A DNA stretch of 18,742 bases, taken from positions 1 through 18,742 of the forward strand of contig CAJUND010000045.1 of NCBI GenBank assembly GCA_910587655.1. Direction: 5' to 3'. Within the stretch, counting starts at the first letter, position 1; each line of letters begins with the position of its first letter. The translations under genes and the position numbers were made by a program. The stretch is from an uncultured Agathobacter sp. (lineage in GTDB: Bacteria > Bacillota > Clostridia > Lachnospirales > Lachnospiraceae). Below the pieces are notes generated by a model that did no database searches, was not told the origin of the DNA, and saw only the letters and a program-made list of their open reading frames with translations. Positions 12,283 through 18,742 of the stretch are shown piece by piece.

Positions 12283-13167
12283 TCATGTATTGAGTCTTAA
12301 CGCCTCATCCTCTTTAATTTTCTTATAGGAAATACCCACGGCCCGGCAGATGCACCCAAGCTTTTTCTGCAGTCCCATCCCGGTCAGTCTTTTCCAGCCG
12401 CTTCCGTCATCCCTCGGAATGGCAAAAACATACCTGACGTCTGCAGGATGCAGGTTCAGCGCGTTCCTGACAATCTCCGCCCTCCTTCTTACGCGGAACA
12501 GCCCCTCATCAAACTGCATGATACTGTCCGCAGTCCTTCTGCCCCAGCAGTCCTTTTTGGAGAGGTTCACAATCTCCATCAGCGAGATCCCTCCCGTAAA
12601 CCACAGACCTACCGCCAGCCCCCTTGCGTCGGTGGGATGCAGTTCGGACCAGTTCATTATTTTTTCCGTCTCCCCGGAAGAATACGGGTTCCCTATGTAT
12701 GAAATCCTGTGCCTTGAACTGATAAAATCACGGAACCTCTGTCTGTCATGGACAAACTCCAGCAGCCCTTTCTCCGCCATTTTGTCAAGTCCCACCTGGA
12801 ACATCCCCATAAAGAAAACCATTTCATTTTCATCCAGCCCGTACAGCTCCCTGACATCCTTTTCGAACTTATTTACTGTTTTTTCCGTAAGTTTGGAAGC
12901 ATCCATCTTCCCGACCCTGCTGTCCTTAAAACATTTCTTATACACCGACCAGAACATATTTCTCATTGCCGTATCCTGTGAAGCCATTTTTGCTGCCATT
13001 TCGGAGTCGATAACCCCTGCAAGACACCGCCCCTTCTGCCCGTCCCCTGTGCCCTTCTGCCTGCCTTCGATCGTCTGCCTGATCCTGGCCTCGTCTTCAG
13101 GAGACAGCTGGCCGCTGCCAATCATCTGTATTACCATATCCGCCATTGAAACCATGCCTTCTGCCAT
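12283..13167 (-). CDS. tyrosine-recombinase-like protein lacking the catalytic Arg
   Basis: 294 aa from MAEGMVSMADMV; AAAAGGGGATT stands before this ATG. The N-terminal half is helical (QMIGSGQLSPEDEARI, MFWSVYKKCFKD, NEMVFFMGMFQVGLDKM). The second half resembles a tyrosine recombinase fold: TDARGLAVGLWFTGGISLME and IVNLSKKD align with the usual TGLR-xx-E box, but the first catalytic Arg is missing (GGIS). The later YVFAIPRDD, LTGMGLQKKLGCICRAVG also fits, yet the protein ends (EALRLNT) where the HxxR and the Tyr nucleophile should follow. It is either a truncated integrase or a recombinase-derived DNA-binding protein. A 20-bp palindrome at 13200-13219 is a candidate operator. The CDS call is good; the family call is tentative. 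Confidence 0.65.
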   Translation of the reverse strand: MAEGMVSMADMVIQMIGSGQLSPEDEARIRQTIEGRQKGTGDGQKGRCLAGVIDSEMAAKMASQDTAMRNMFWSVYKKCFKDSRVGKMDASKLTEKTVNKFEKDVRELYGLDENEMVFFMGMFQVGLDKMAEKGLLEFVHDRQRFRDFISSRHRISYIGNPYSSGETEKIMNWSELHPTDARGLAVGLWFTGGISLMEIVNLSKKDCWGRRTADSIMQFDEGLFRVRRRAEIVRNALNLHPADVRYVFAIPRDDGSGWKRLTGMGLQKKLGCICRAVGISYKKIKEDEALRLNT

Positions 13168-13199
13168 AATAATCCCCCTTTTCCTTTGCAATATGATAT

Positions 13200-13219
13200 T
13201 TTCCTGTTGCAACAGAAAA
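13200..13219. promoter_or_regulatory. 20-bp palindrome upstream of the recombinase-like gene
   Basis: CTGTTGCAACAG (13204-13215) is a perfect 12-bp palindrome; adding three matched T/A pairs after one mismatch gives 20 bp. It lies about 20 nt before the ribosome site of the gene at 12283-13167, a good place for an operator. Confidence 0.5.
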
Positions 13220-13223
13220 GAGC

Positions 13224-13239
13224 CGTCCCCCGTGGGACG
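13224..13239 (-). terminator. terminator of the small-protein operon
   Basis: CGTCCC (13224-13229) and GGGACG (13234-13239) form a 6-bp GC stem with a 4-nt loop. On the minus strand it is followed by GCTCTTTTCTG, an imperfect T run. It closes the operon 13263-13823. Confidence 0.55.
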
Positions 13240-13262
13240 ACCCTCATAAACAACGGAAAGCT

Positions 13263-13307
13263 TTATGGCAGCAGATTTACCGGCTCCGGCTCAATATCTT
13301 CCTTCAT
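13263..13307 (-). CDS. 14-residue micro-ORF MKEDIEPEPVNLLP
   Basis: AAAGGGGGGC precedes an ATG at 13307, and the frame ends at 13263 after 14 codons: MKEDIEPEPVNLLP. It starts 11 nt past the stop of the gene at 13319 and ends shortly before a terminator hairpin. The strong ribosome site for so short a frame is notable. It could be a tiny peptide gene or the end of a deleted gene. No function is assigned. Confidence 0.35.
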   Translation of the reverse strand: MKEDIEPEPVNLLP

Positions 13308-13318
13308 GCCCCCCTTTC

Positions 13319-13531
13319 CTACAATCTCCGGGCTTCCTGCCAGCCCTGCAGCATGTCCGCAGCCTCTGCCCATGAAAAACCGGCAAAATCTGCCGCTTCG
13401 TCGAGCGTCAGTTTCCCCGCATCCACCAATCCGAACAACATTTCCATCCTGCCGGCATGATAATGCCTCCTGTGTTCCTTTTTACCGTCATAAACCGCTA
13501 CGGCACAGCTAATCAAACGGCAGCTCCTCAT
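13319..13531 (-). CDS. small protein with helix-turn-helix-like C-terminus
   Basis: About 70 aa from ATG 13531 (MRSCRLISCAVAVYDG), overlapping the end of the preceding gene by 23 nt, which suggests coupled translation. The C-terminal half (MLFGLVDAGKLTLDEAADFA, then GFSWAEAADMLQGWQEARRL) has the spacing of a short helix-turn-helix. The exact start is uncertain because no strong ribosome site precedes it; a later in-frame ATG (MEMLFG) is possible. I do not recognise a named family. Position in an operon beside the replication origin suggests a plasmid maintenance or regulatory role, which is inference. Confidence 0.55.
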   Translation of the reverse strand: MRSCRLISCAVAVYDGKKEHRRHYHAGRMEMLFGLVDAGKLTLDEAADFAGFSWAEAADMLQGWQEARRL

Positions 13532-13823
13532 CCATGGCTTCTTCCGCCTTTTTCCTGCACATATTGCAGTAGCCATGCCTCTGGAAAAATCCACAGACCT
13601 GGTCCACCAGACACCTCAGATCCGTTTCATAACATGTCCTCCTTCCGGCCGCTTCGTCGTCCATCCGCTTCCTGTTGTCATACTGCAGGTGGTAAAATGT
13701 GCACGATACCGTCTCATCTTCCTTTCCGTTGTCGCGCCCCCTCCTTTCCACTGCCTTCTGCATCAGATCCTCCATCTGATGTTTCTCTTCCTCACTCAGA
13801 TAATTAAACAATTCCATATTCAC
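13509..13823 (-). CDS. small Cys-rich acidic protein, first gene of the operon
   Basis: 104 aa. GGAGGGATT precedes a GTG start at 13823; an ATG two codons on is less well placed. N-terminal FNYLSEEEKHQMEDLMQKAV is helical and acidic. The C-terminal half has six Cys residues (CTFYH, CYETDLRCLVDQVCG, YCNMCRKKAEE), including a CxxC pair, and could bind a metal. The tail EEAMDEELPFD is acidic. I do not recognise the family. Its promoter region (13874-13902) borders the first iteron-like repeat, so it diverges from the replication genes and may be controlled with them. Confidence 0.65.
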   Translation of the reverse strand: MNMELFNYLSEEEKHQMEDLMQKAVERRGRDNGKEDETVSCTFYHLQYDNRKRMDDEAAGRRTCYETDLRCLVDQVCGFFQRHGYCNMCRKKAEEAMDEELPFD

Positions 13824-13873
13824 AATCCCTCCTTATCTTTTTTCCGAAAGGCTTACCGCTTTCCGACACACCC

Positions 13874-13902
13874 ATGATATCACATCCGGAAGATCTCCGG
13901 AT
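13874..13902 (-). promoter_or_regulatory. promoter and inverted-repeat operator of the small-protein operon
   Basis: On the minus strand TGATATCAT (13874-13882) is an extended -10 element. Right beside it ATCCGGA (13884-13890) and TCCGGAT (13896-13902) form a perfect inverted repeat with a 5-bp spacer, overlapping the -35 zone. It is a likely repressor site. Confidence 0.5.
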
Positions 13903-13910
13903 CTGTCAGA

Positions 13911-14113
13911 CATCACCTATGGCAGGAACATTAACTGCGGGGACAGTCATTACAAACATCACCTATAGATTCAATTTTCCTTATTGCCATGAAAGAAGCA
14001 TCACCTTACAGGTGCAATTTCTTTTTACAGTCCCGAAAATAAAACATCACCTTACAGGTGCAATTTCTTTTTGCAGCCCCGAAAATAAAACATCACCTTA
14101 CAGATGCAATTTC
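13911..14113. repeat. five iteron-like repeats on a ~46-bp period
   Basis: CATCACCT begins at 13911, 13957, 13999, 14045 and 14091: steps of 46, 42, 46 and 46 bp. The last three units share CATCACCTTACAGRTG and CAATTTC, and units three and four are alike over all 46 bp with two differences. CACCT-tac-AGGTG inside each is an inverted repeat. The first two units are degenerate. The position upstream of the rep-like gene suggests Rep-binding iterons of a replication origin. Confidence 0.8.
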
Positions 14114-14646
14114 CGCACTTTAAAATCAGGATACAGATTGTTTTTGTATCCGATATCACATCTGAAAAATGCTCCGGCATGTGATGATTCTTTATATATA
14201 CAGAAAAATGTTTGATATCTTCCCCTTCTCCATGTACACAAAAACAACCCGGTGCTATAAACATCAAAAATATATCACAATCTCCATAATTTCCTGACAA
14301 AATGTGCCTTAAAACAGCCCATTTCCTGACACATGCAGTCTTTTGACATACAAAATCCTTTCCCCATTCTGACACGGACAGCCCGCTGCCCGTTTAGCAT
14401 CCCTCCATTCCCGCCCCGCCACGGCAAAAAAACCGATTTTTACGAATGAATGCATACAGATGTCTTTTTCATACACAGGACAGCTTTATAAAATTGTGTA
14501 TAACTTATTACACAATTTGTTATGCTGCTGCCCCGGCCGCCTGTTTTTCCATCCGGATCCTTCTCTTTTAGATTTATTTTATAAATTCTTTATACTTTTC
14601 ACCCTTCCCCGAAGTAAAAATCTTCCATTTTATTGGCAAAAAAATT
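14114..14646. other. gene-free origin and promoter region of rep
   Basis: No gene is supported here. It holds GGATACA/TGTATCC (14129-14151), ATCACAT/ATGTGAT (14155-14185), an 11-bp direct repeat ATTTCCTGACA (14289-14299 and 14321-14331), and a perfect 10-bp inverted repeat AAATTGTGTA / TACACAATTT (14491-14518). The last directly follows TATAAA (14487-14492), a plausible -10, and so may be the rep operator. Its TACAC core is shared with the complement of the 22-bp iterons at 15812. Confidence 0.5.
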
Positions 14647-14670
14647 ATGCCGTCTGTCTCTGGACGGCAT
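14647..14670 (+). promoter_or_regulatory. leader hairpin just before the rep ribosome site
   Basis: ATGCCGTC (14647-14654) and GACGGCAT (14663-14670) form a perfect 8-bp stem with an 8-nt loop, only 4 nt ahead of the GGAGG of rep. It could tune rep translation, as in copy-number control. Confidence 0.5.
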
Positions 14671-14687
14671 TCCCGGAGGACAATAAA

Positions 14688-15806
14688 ATGGCATCTAATA
14701 ATGAATCAACACCTTCTACCATGTCTACTACACAGGCAGTGTCAAACGACACTGAAACAATCAGCAATACGGCTGCTGGCAATACCACAAAAAAAAGGCC
14801 CCTCTATCGGACAAAATCATTATGCGGGGACACCGCATCCATACCAGACCGTCTGCCTGTTATCACTAACCCATCCTATAAAAATGCCCTGACATTCAAC
14901 AAAAATACCAGTGCCTACCTTCAGGCACTTTCTGATACCAGCGGGACGAAATACAGCAACGGCACTTTCTGCTATAAGGGACTGCCTGCAACACTGGATA
15001 AGCTGGATTCGATATCCACCGATGAAAATACCGGAACCTTTAACCTTCCCTTGCTTTGGGCGCTGTATGGTATTATCCTGAAATCATTCCAACTTACAGG
15101 TAAACTGGAATATGGAAAAATAATAACCATTTACTTTCCTGAATTTGCACACAAGATAGGAAAATCCCCCAATATCGGTAAAAAGGATATTACCGAATAT
15201 ACCAACAGTATCCGCCGTTTCCAGACAGTTATCGGAATTATAAACAATGGCACAAAAAGTGACGACATCCTTCCGGTAATCGACCATGTGGAACATGATA
15301 CCGCCACACACACCATCAGTTTCAGCAGTCCTTATATTGTAAGAATTATACAGGACATCCATGAAGCAGGTATCCGGAAAGACCAGAAAGGCCGGACCAG
15401 ATTGAAGAAAGACGGGGAACCACTGATGCTCCCATCCCATTCTTATATTGTGGAAATGGGTATTGTTTCGGAGAAAAATAAAAAAGCACTTGAGATCGTG
15501 TTTGTTATTGTTGCCCTTATCGAGCAGGCGGGAAATAACACCCCGCATATCCGTGCAGACACAATAATCTCACGCTGCCCACAGTTACATAAAAGCTTAG
15601 CCGGACAGTCTGCCGGAAACAAAAATAACCTTTTAAAAAGGGCATTTTCCAAGGCATGGGAGCTGCTTAGGGAAAAGACGGCTTTAACCGCCGTATACAA
15701 TAATATACGGCTGCCTGACGCCAAAGATATGACAGCCATCCCGACAAGCTCCACACTCAGCATTGTTTTTGAATTTCCGCATAATGGAAAAGGCCAGGAC
15801 AACTAA
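14688..15806 (+). CDS. iteron-type replication initiator (Rep), divergent
   Basis: 372 aa from the ATG behind CCCGGAGG; the frame is open further upstream but there it covers the origin repeats. Residues 1-40 are Thr/Ser/Asn-rich and probably disordered. About 85-240 and 260-360 look like two winged-helix regions: NLPLLWALYGIILKSFQ, YFPEFAHKIGKSPNIG, HTISFSSPYIVRIIQDI, and then KKALEIVFVIVALIEQAG, NLLKRAFSKAWELLRE. That is the plan of plasmid Rep proteins that bind iterons and melt the origin. I cannot name a family from memory. The case rests mainly on context: repeat arrays on both sides (13911-14113 and 15812-15899), an AT-rich segment, then helicase and primase genes in the same direction. 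A different DNA-binding role cannot be excluded. Confidence 0.75.
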   Translation: MASNNESTPSTMSTTQAVSNDTETISNTAAGNTTKKRPLYRTKSLCGDTASIPDRLPVITNPSYKNALTFNKNTSAYLQALSDTSGTKYSNGTFCYKGLPATLDKLDSISTDENTGTFNLPLLWALYGIILKSFQLTGKLEYGKIITIYFPEFAHKIGKSPNIGKKDITEYTNSIRRFQTVIGIINNGTKSDDILPVIDHVEHDTATHTISFSSPYIVRIIQDIHEAGIRKDQKGRTRLKKDGEPLMLPSHSYIVEMGIVSEKNKKALEIVFVIVALIEQAGNNTPHIRADTIISRCPQLHKSLAGQSAGNKNNLLKRAFSKAWELLREKTALTAVYNNIRLPDAKDMTAIPTSSTLSIVFEFPHNGKGQDN

Positions 15807-15811
15807 TATAT

Positions 15812-15899
15812 TTTTTCGGGTAAGTGTAGCGGTTATTTCGGACAAGTGTAGCAGCTTTTTCGGATAAGTGTAGCAGCTTTTTCGGGCAAGTGTATGCAT
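15812..15899 (+). repeat. four tandem 22-bp iterons
   Basis: Four units in exact 22-bp register at 15812, 15834, 15856 and 15878 share the core CGGRYAAGTGTAGC after a T-rich start; the last loses the core end (TGTATGC). Twenty-two bp is two helical turns and the classic spacing of plasmid iterons such as those of pSC101 and R6K, where Rep monomers bind on one face of the helix. The array begins 6 nt past the rep stop codon. Confidence 0.88.
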
Positions 15900-15955
15900 C
15901 CAGAACCTGCGACTCCCCATTTTATGGCGGTTTCAAGCATCCCTGACGGTCCTAA

Positions 15956-16018
15956 TATTATAATATCCTACTATTATAATATCGGAGGCAGCGGCGGCTT
16001 GACCTGCCGCCACTGCCT
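15956..16018 (+). promoter_or_regulatory. AT-rich direct repeats and GC-rich hairpin before the helicase gene
   Basis: TATTATAATATC occurs twice (15956-15967 and 15972-15983), 16 bp apart, forming an easily melted stretch next to the iterons: a candidate unwinding element, or tandem -10 boxes. Directly after it, AGGCAGCGGCGGC and GCCGCCACTGCCT (15986-15998 and 16006-16018) form a long stem with one mismatch. No T run follows, so it is not a normal terminator. Confidence 0.5.
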
Positions 16019-16043
16019 GATTATACTAAAGGAAATTACGGAA

Positions 16044-16091
16044 ATGAAAGAAAAAAGTAAATCTATTTTGGAGGTATCGCAATATGAATGA
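16044..16091 (+). CDS. 15-residue leader peptide overlapping the helicase start
   Basis: AAAGGAAATTACGGAA precedes an ATG at 16044. The frame MKEKSKSILEVSQYE ends in TGA at 16089-16091, overlapping the first codons of the helicase gene (ATGAATGA). The overlap would couple helicase translation to the leader. It may be a coincidental frame. Confidence 0.35.
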   Translation: MKEKSKSILEVSQYE

Positions 16092-17166
16092 ACAACCAGT
16101 CATAACTCAGGAGCCCGCCAACCAGAATTTATCCGAAAGAGGCCTTCCCGCCATCAAGCGGTTCAATATGAAGTCATATTTCGGAAAACAGTTCTCCCAC
16201 GATGTCGAGAGTTTCAAAAAAAGTGGCCGGCTGAAATCGGGATTTGCCAACATTGATGCTATCACTAACCTGTATCCCGGTCTCTATGTCATTGGGGCCA
16301 TCTCCTCACTTGGAAAGACAACCCTCATACACCAGATGAGTGATCAGATTGCCGAATCCGGAAACCATGTCCTGTTCTTTAGTCTGGAACAGTCGGCTTT
16401 TGAGCTTGCATCCAAGAGCATTGCCAGAACCATTGCCAAAGACAATCCTGAAAATGGTTTGTCATCCCTGCAGGTCAGACGTGGCAGACTGTCAGACCCC
16501 CGCATAGCATCCGCCATCGAAAAATACAGTGCATATTCCGACAGGATAACAGTCATTGAATGCAGCTTTCAGGCAACAATCGATGACATCACCAAAATAG
16601 TCACGGGCTATATTGACCATTATAAAGTAAAGCCTGTAGTGGTCATTGACTATCTGCAGGTGATACAGGCCGCACCTGAAAACCGTATGACCACAAAGGA
16701 CACTGTTGATTACCATGTACGACGGCTAAAGGAACTACAGACAGACCACCAGCTTACTATGATTGTAATTTCTTCCCTTAACCGTCAGAATTATATGAAT
16801 GCCATTGATTTTGAATCCTTTAAGGAAAGCGGGGGCATTGAATATACGGCAGATGTGCTCTGGGGATTACAACTCCAGTGTATACATGAAAACATATTCT
16901 CCCAGGCCAATAAAATTAACCAGAAAAGGCAGCGGATTAAGGAAGCAAAACGAGAAATACCCCGAAAAATTGAACTTATCTGTCTAAAAAACAGATTTGG
17001 GATAAGCAGTTATTCCTGTCAGTTCAACTATTACCCGAACTATGATCTGTTTGAAGCCGACCTTTCTGGTTTAAATACGGACGAAATCAAAGAAAACAAT
17101 ACCGACACTGATGGATGGATGACCATTCCGGAAGGTTTAGAAAGTGAACTGCCCTGGGATATATGA
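16084..17166 (+). CDS. replicative helicase, RecA-fold (DnaB/gp4-like)
   Basis: 360 aa, GGAGG before the ATG. Residues 1-50 are a short lead-in without the DnaB N-terminal domain. From about 52 (SGFANIDAITNLYPGLYVIG) the DnaB-type ATPase core begins. Walker A is GAISSLGKTT (71-80, Lys78). LFFSLEQSAFELASKSIA follows as in DnaB. Walker B is VVVIDYLQVI with Asp189. ISSLNRQNY and FKESGGIEYTADVLWGLQ are the later DnaB sensor motifs. LKNRFGISSYSCQFNYYPNY closes the core. It should unwind DNA at the fork as a hexamer, in place of or with host DnaB. It lies between rep and the primase-like gene, 44 nt before the latter, in one probable operon. Confidence 0.9.
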   Translation: MNEQPVITQEPANQNLSERGLPAIKRFNMKSYFGKQFSHDVESFKKSGRLKSGFANIDAITNLYPGLYVIGAISSLGKTTLIHQMSDQIAESGNHVLFFSLEQSAFELASKSIARTIAKDNPENGLSSLQVRRGRLSDPRIASAIEKYSAYSDRITVIECSFQATIDDITKIVTGYIDHYKVKPVVVIDYLQVIQAAPENRMTTKDTVDYHVRRLKELQTDHQLTMIVISSLNRQNYMNAIDFESFKESGGIEYTADVLWGLQLQCIHENIFSQANKINQKRQRIKEAKREIPRKIELICLKNRFGISSYSCQFNYYPNYDLFEADLSGLNTDEIKENNTDTDGWMTIPEGLESELPWDI

Positions 17167-17210
17167 TAAATTGTTTTTAAATCTTGGTGACCTGTTGAGG
17201 AGGTAATTAT

Positions 17211-18077
17211 ATGAGCAGCAATGTCTCGCACGAACAGATAAAACTTGCAAGGAAAAGTGATTTGTATGCATTTCTGATAAAATACCATAACTGTATTTTT
17301 ACCCACGAAGGCAGCAGCCTCCGTCCAAAAGATAACCACAGTATTTCCATCCGGAAAGGATACTGCGGTTACAGGGACTTCTCTAACGGCGAAACCGGTA
17401 ACCCGATTGAATATCTGACAAGGCATATGGGTTATACATTTGTAGCGGCAGTACAGGCACTTGCAGGGGAATCCACGGCGGTCCGTACCCCTGACAGCCC
17501 GCAGGCAGATGTAAGCAATATCCCGCCACAGTTCCCCTGCCCCATAAATGGAAAATACAAAAACTTATTTGCTTACCTGATAAATCGTGGGATAGCCGCA
17601 GGAACAATACGGATGCTGGTTGACAATAAAATACTGTATCAGGAAAAGAACCGGAACAACATTGTATTCATCAATACGGAAAGGGATTTCGCAGAACTTC
17701 GCGGGACTTACACTTATGGAAAACCTTTCCACGGAATAGTTCCTGACTGCAGAAATGACGGTTTCTGGTGGTTTAGGACTTCCAGAACTGCATGCAAAGC
17801 TTACATATGTGAGGCTGCCATTGATGCTATCAGCCTCTTCGAATTACACAAGCTGCGGGGAAAAAATGAACCTGCCTACTATATCAGCATAGCAGGTGCA
17901 GCAAAGCAGCCGGCCATTAGCAGGCTGAAAGGGTCAACCCTGAGTCTGATTCTGGCCGTGGACAATGATGCCGCCGGACAACAGTGCCGGGACAAGAACC
18001 CGGATTTGGAATACATCTTGCCGGAGCACAAAGACTGGAACGAGGACCTGCAGGCGCTACAAGAATATACACATTAA
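17211..18077 (+). CDS. Toprim primase-like protein (DnaG-related), no zinc-finger Cys set
   Basis: 288 aa, with GAGGAGG before the ATG. The N-terminal part (about 1-85) has the shape of a DnaG/phage primase zinc domain (SLRPKDNHSISIRKGYCGYR, DFSNGETGNPIEYLTRHMG) but only one Cys, so the zinc ligands are lost. The Toprim domain carries YICEAAIDAISLFEL with Glu201 and LILAVDNDAAGQQC with Asp251 and Asp253, the metal-binding triad. The layout recalls the DUF3991/Toprim proteins of plasmids and integrative elements. It probably makes primers on the strand opened by the helicase encoded just upstream. No typical RNA-polymerase domain separate from Toprim stands out, so primer synthesis is inferred from context. 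Confidence 0.85.
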   Translation: MSSNVSHEQIKLARKSDLYAFLIKYHNCIFTHEGSSLRPKDNHSISIRKGYCGYRDFSNGETGNPIEYLTRHMGYTFVAAVQALAGESTAVRTPDSPQADVSNIPPQFPCPINGKYKNLFAYLINRGIAAGTIRMLVDNKILYQEKNRNNIVFINTERDFAELRGTYTYGKPFHGIVPDCRNDGFWWFRTSRTACKAYICEAAIDAISLFELHKLRGKNEPAYYISIAGAAKQPAISRLKGSTLSLILAVDNDAAGQQCRDKNPDLEYILPEHKDWNEDLQALQEYTH

Positions 18078-18285
18078 ATTCCGCTTTTTCTTCATTCCCG
18101 TAATACATTAACCGCATTTCTCTGCGAATGAGACCTTATGGCGAAAATCATACCTGATAGATATGATTTATTCATACCTGTCAGGGATGTTATCACCTGT
18201 CTGTATCAAAATGTAAAAAGCCATTCCCACTCTGATTCTTTAATTTCCCCTATTCCACCGTCCAAGTCACCCTGGGGAAGGTAGG
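18078..18285. other. intergenic region after the primase, with short repeats
   Basis: No gene is supported. AAATCATA (18145-18152) and TATGATTT (18162-18169) form a hairpin; ATACCTG occurs at 18150 and 18174 and TCACCTG at 18193. The junction between the replication module and the phage relic must lie between about 18200 and 18285. Confidence 0.35.
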
Positions 18286-18742
18286 AAAATTGACCCGACC
18301 TTCTATCCTGTCATTTATGGTGCTTACGAGAACGATGACTGGACAGACCCGGCTGTTTGGAAGAAAGCCAATCCCTCGCTCGATATCACGGTGTACATCG
18401 ACAAGGTGCAGACCGCTTACGAGTCGGCCTAACAGAATCCTGCTGAGGAAAATACATTCAGTCAACTGCATCTGAACCAATGGGTGAAGCAGGCTGTCCG
18501 CTGGATGCCGATGGACAAATAGGATGCCTGTGCATTCAAAATAACTGAAGAATCCCTACGAGGCCATGTATGTTACATTGGCTTGGACCTTTCGTCCGCC
18601 ACAGACATCACAGCTTTTGTATTGGTGTTCCCGCCATTGAATGAAGATGATAAATACATGGTCTTCCCGTACTTCTGGATACCGGAAGATACACTGGAGC
18701 TTCGAGTGCGCCGTGACCATGTTCCATACGATGTCTGGGAGA
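18286..18742 (+). pseudogene. phage terminase large subunit relic with two internal stops
   Basis: One continuous frame reads KIDPTFYPVIYGAYENDDW, then DPAVWKKANPSLDITV, FSQLHLNQWVKQAVRWMPMD, GHVCYIGLDLSSATDITAFV and onward past the right edge. This is the middle of a phage terminase large subunit, from the end of the ATPase domain into the nuclease domain (GLDLSSATD holds the first metal-binding Asp). TAA at 18430-18432 replaces what is usually Lys (ESA-K-QNPAEE) and TAG at 18520-18522 what is usually Trp (MDK-W-DAC); each needs one base change. The N-terminal ATPase half with Walker A is absent. It is a dead prophage remnant joined to the replication module. Confidence 0.88.

Noticed and set aside
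12350..13249. A 299-codon plus-strand frame over the recombinase-like gene.
   Set aside because: Its Ser/Pro/Phe-rich translation is typical of an antisense shadow, and it has no suitable ribosome site; the minus-strand gene has one.
13911..14113. A CRISPR array, because of regular repeats about 46 bp apart.
   Set aside because: The stretches between the cores are themselves conserved in units three and four, there are only five units, and no cas gene is near. Iterons explain it better.
14460..14687. A longer start for the rep gene at 14460.
   Set aside because: It would translate the inverted repeat and leader hairpin; the ATG at 14688 has a well-placed GGAGG and the others do not.
15684..15920. 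A minus-strand frame with repeated Leu-His and Tyr-Thr motifs that resembles a repeat protein.
   Set aside because: The repeats are the translation of the 22-bp iterons; no ribosome site or promoter fits.
18286..18742. Stop-codon reassignment in the terminase, as in some gut phages.
   Set aside because: Both TAA and TAG occur, at Lys and Trp positions reachable by single base changes, and the N-terminal half is missing. Decay is simpler.

Overview
The window looks like accessory DNA from a Clostridia-class Firmicute, most likely Lachnospiraceae. This is inferred from GGAGG-type ribosome binding sites, DUF5688 and DUF4143 relics, the FDPVYYAALYPDV surface-type repeat, paired type I signal peptidases and an AbiE module. 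The gene mix (iteron-controlled Rep, helicase, Toprim primase, small serine recombinase, several toxin-antitoxin loci, many gene relics) suits a plasmid or plasmid-like integrated element.

Positions 1-4660 are a secretion island on the minus strand. A truncated beta-rich gene runs off the left edge. Two tandem copies (761-1654 and 3334-4233) of a secreted Cys/His-type hydrolase follow, separated by a broken DUF4143 ATPase relic. The copies are mosaic: one 343-bp stretch is identical while the signal peptide and the hydrolase domain have diverged. Two paralogous S26 signal peptidases (4837-5373 and 5535-6056) follow. The first shares the TTGACA-18-TAAAAT promoter signature of the hydrolases, suggesting co-expression of a secreted product with its processing enzyme.

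Positions 6160-9440 are a patchwork: a DUF5688 pseudogene, an orphan MazF-like toxin, a probably frameshifted small gene, a serine resolvase with a structured, palindrome-rich leader, an orphan gene tail and the 3' end of a group II intron.

Positions 9455-12240 carry toxin-antitoxin loci on the minus strand: a PIN toxin with its overlapping antitoxin, a small conserved-looking protein, and AbiEii/AbiEi. The AbiE pair has a clear promoter and operator, and a 29-bp direct repeat flanks it. A tyrosine-recombinase-like protein lacking the catalytic Arg (12283-13167) and an operon of small proteins (13263-13823) lead up to the replication region.

Positions 13870-18077 are the plus-strand replication module: five iteron-like repeats on a ~46-bp period, a 10-bp inverted repeat, a rep-like gene (14688-15806), four 22-bp iterons, an AT-rich segment, a RecA/DnaB-type helicase and a Toprim primase-like protein. 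The right edge holds a phage terminase large-subunit relic with two point-mutation stops. All calls rest on reading the sequence; no database search was run.
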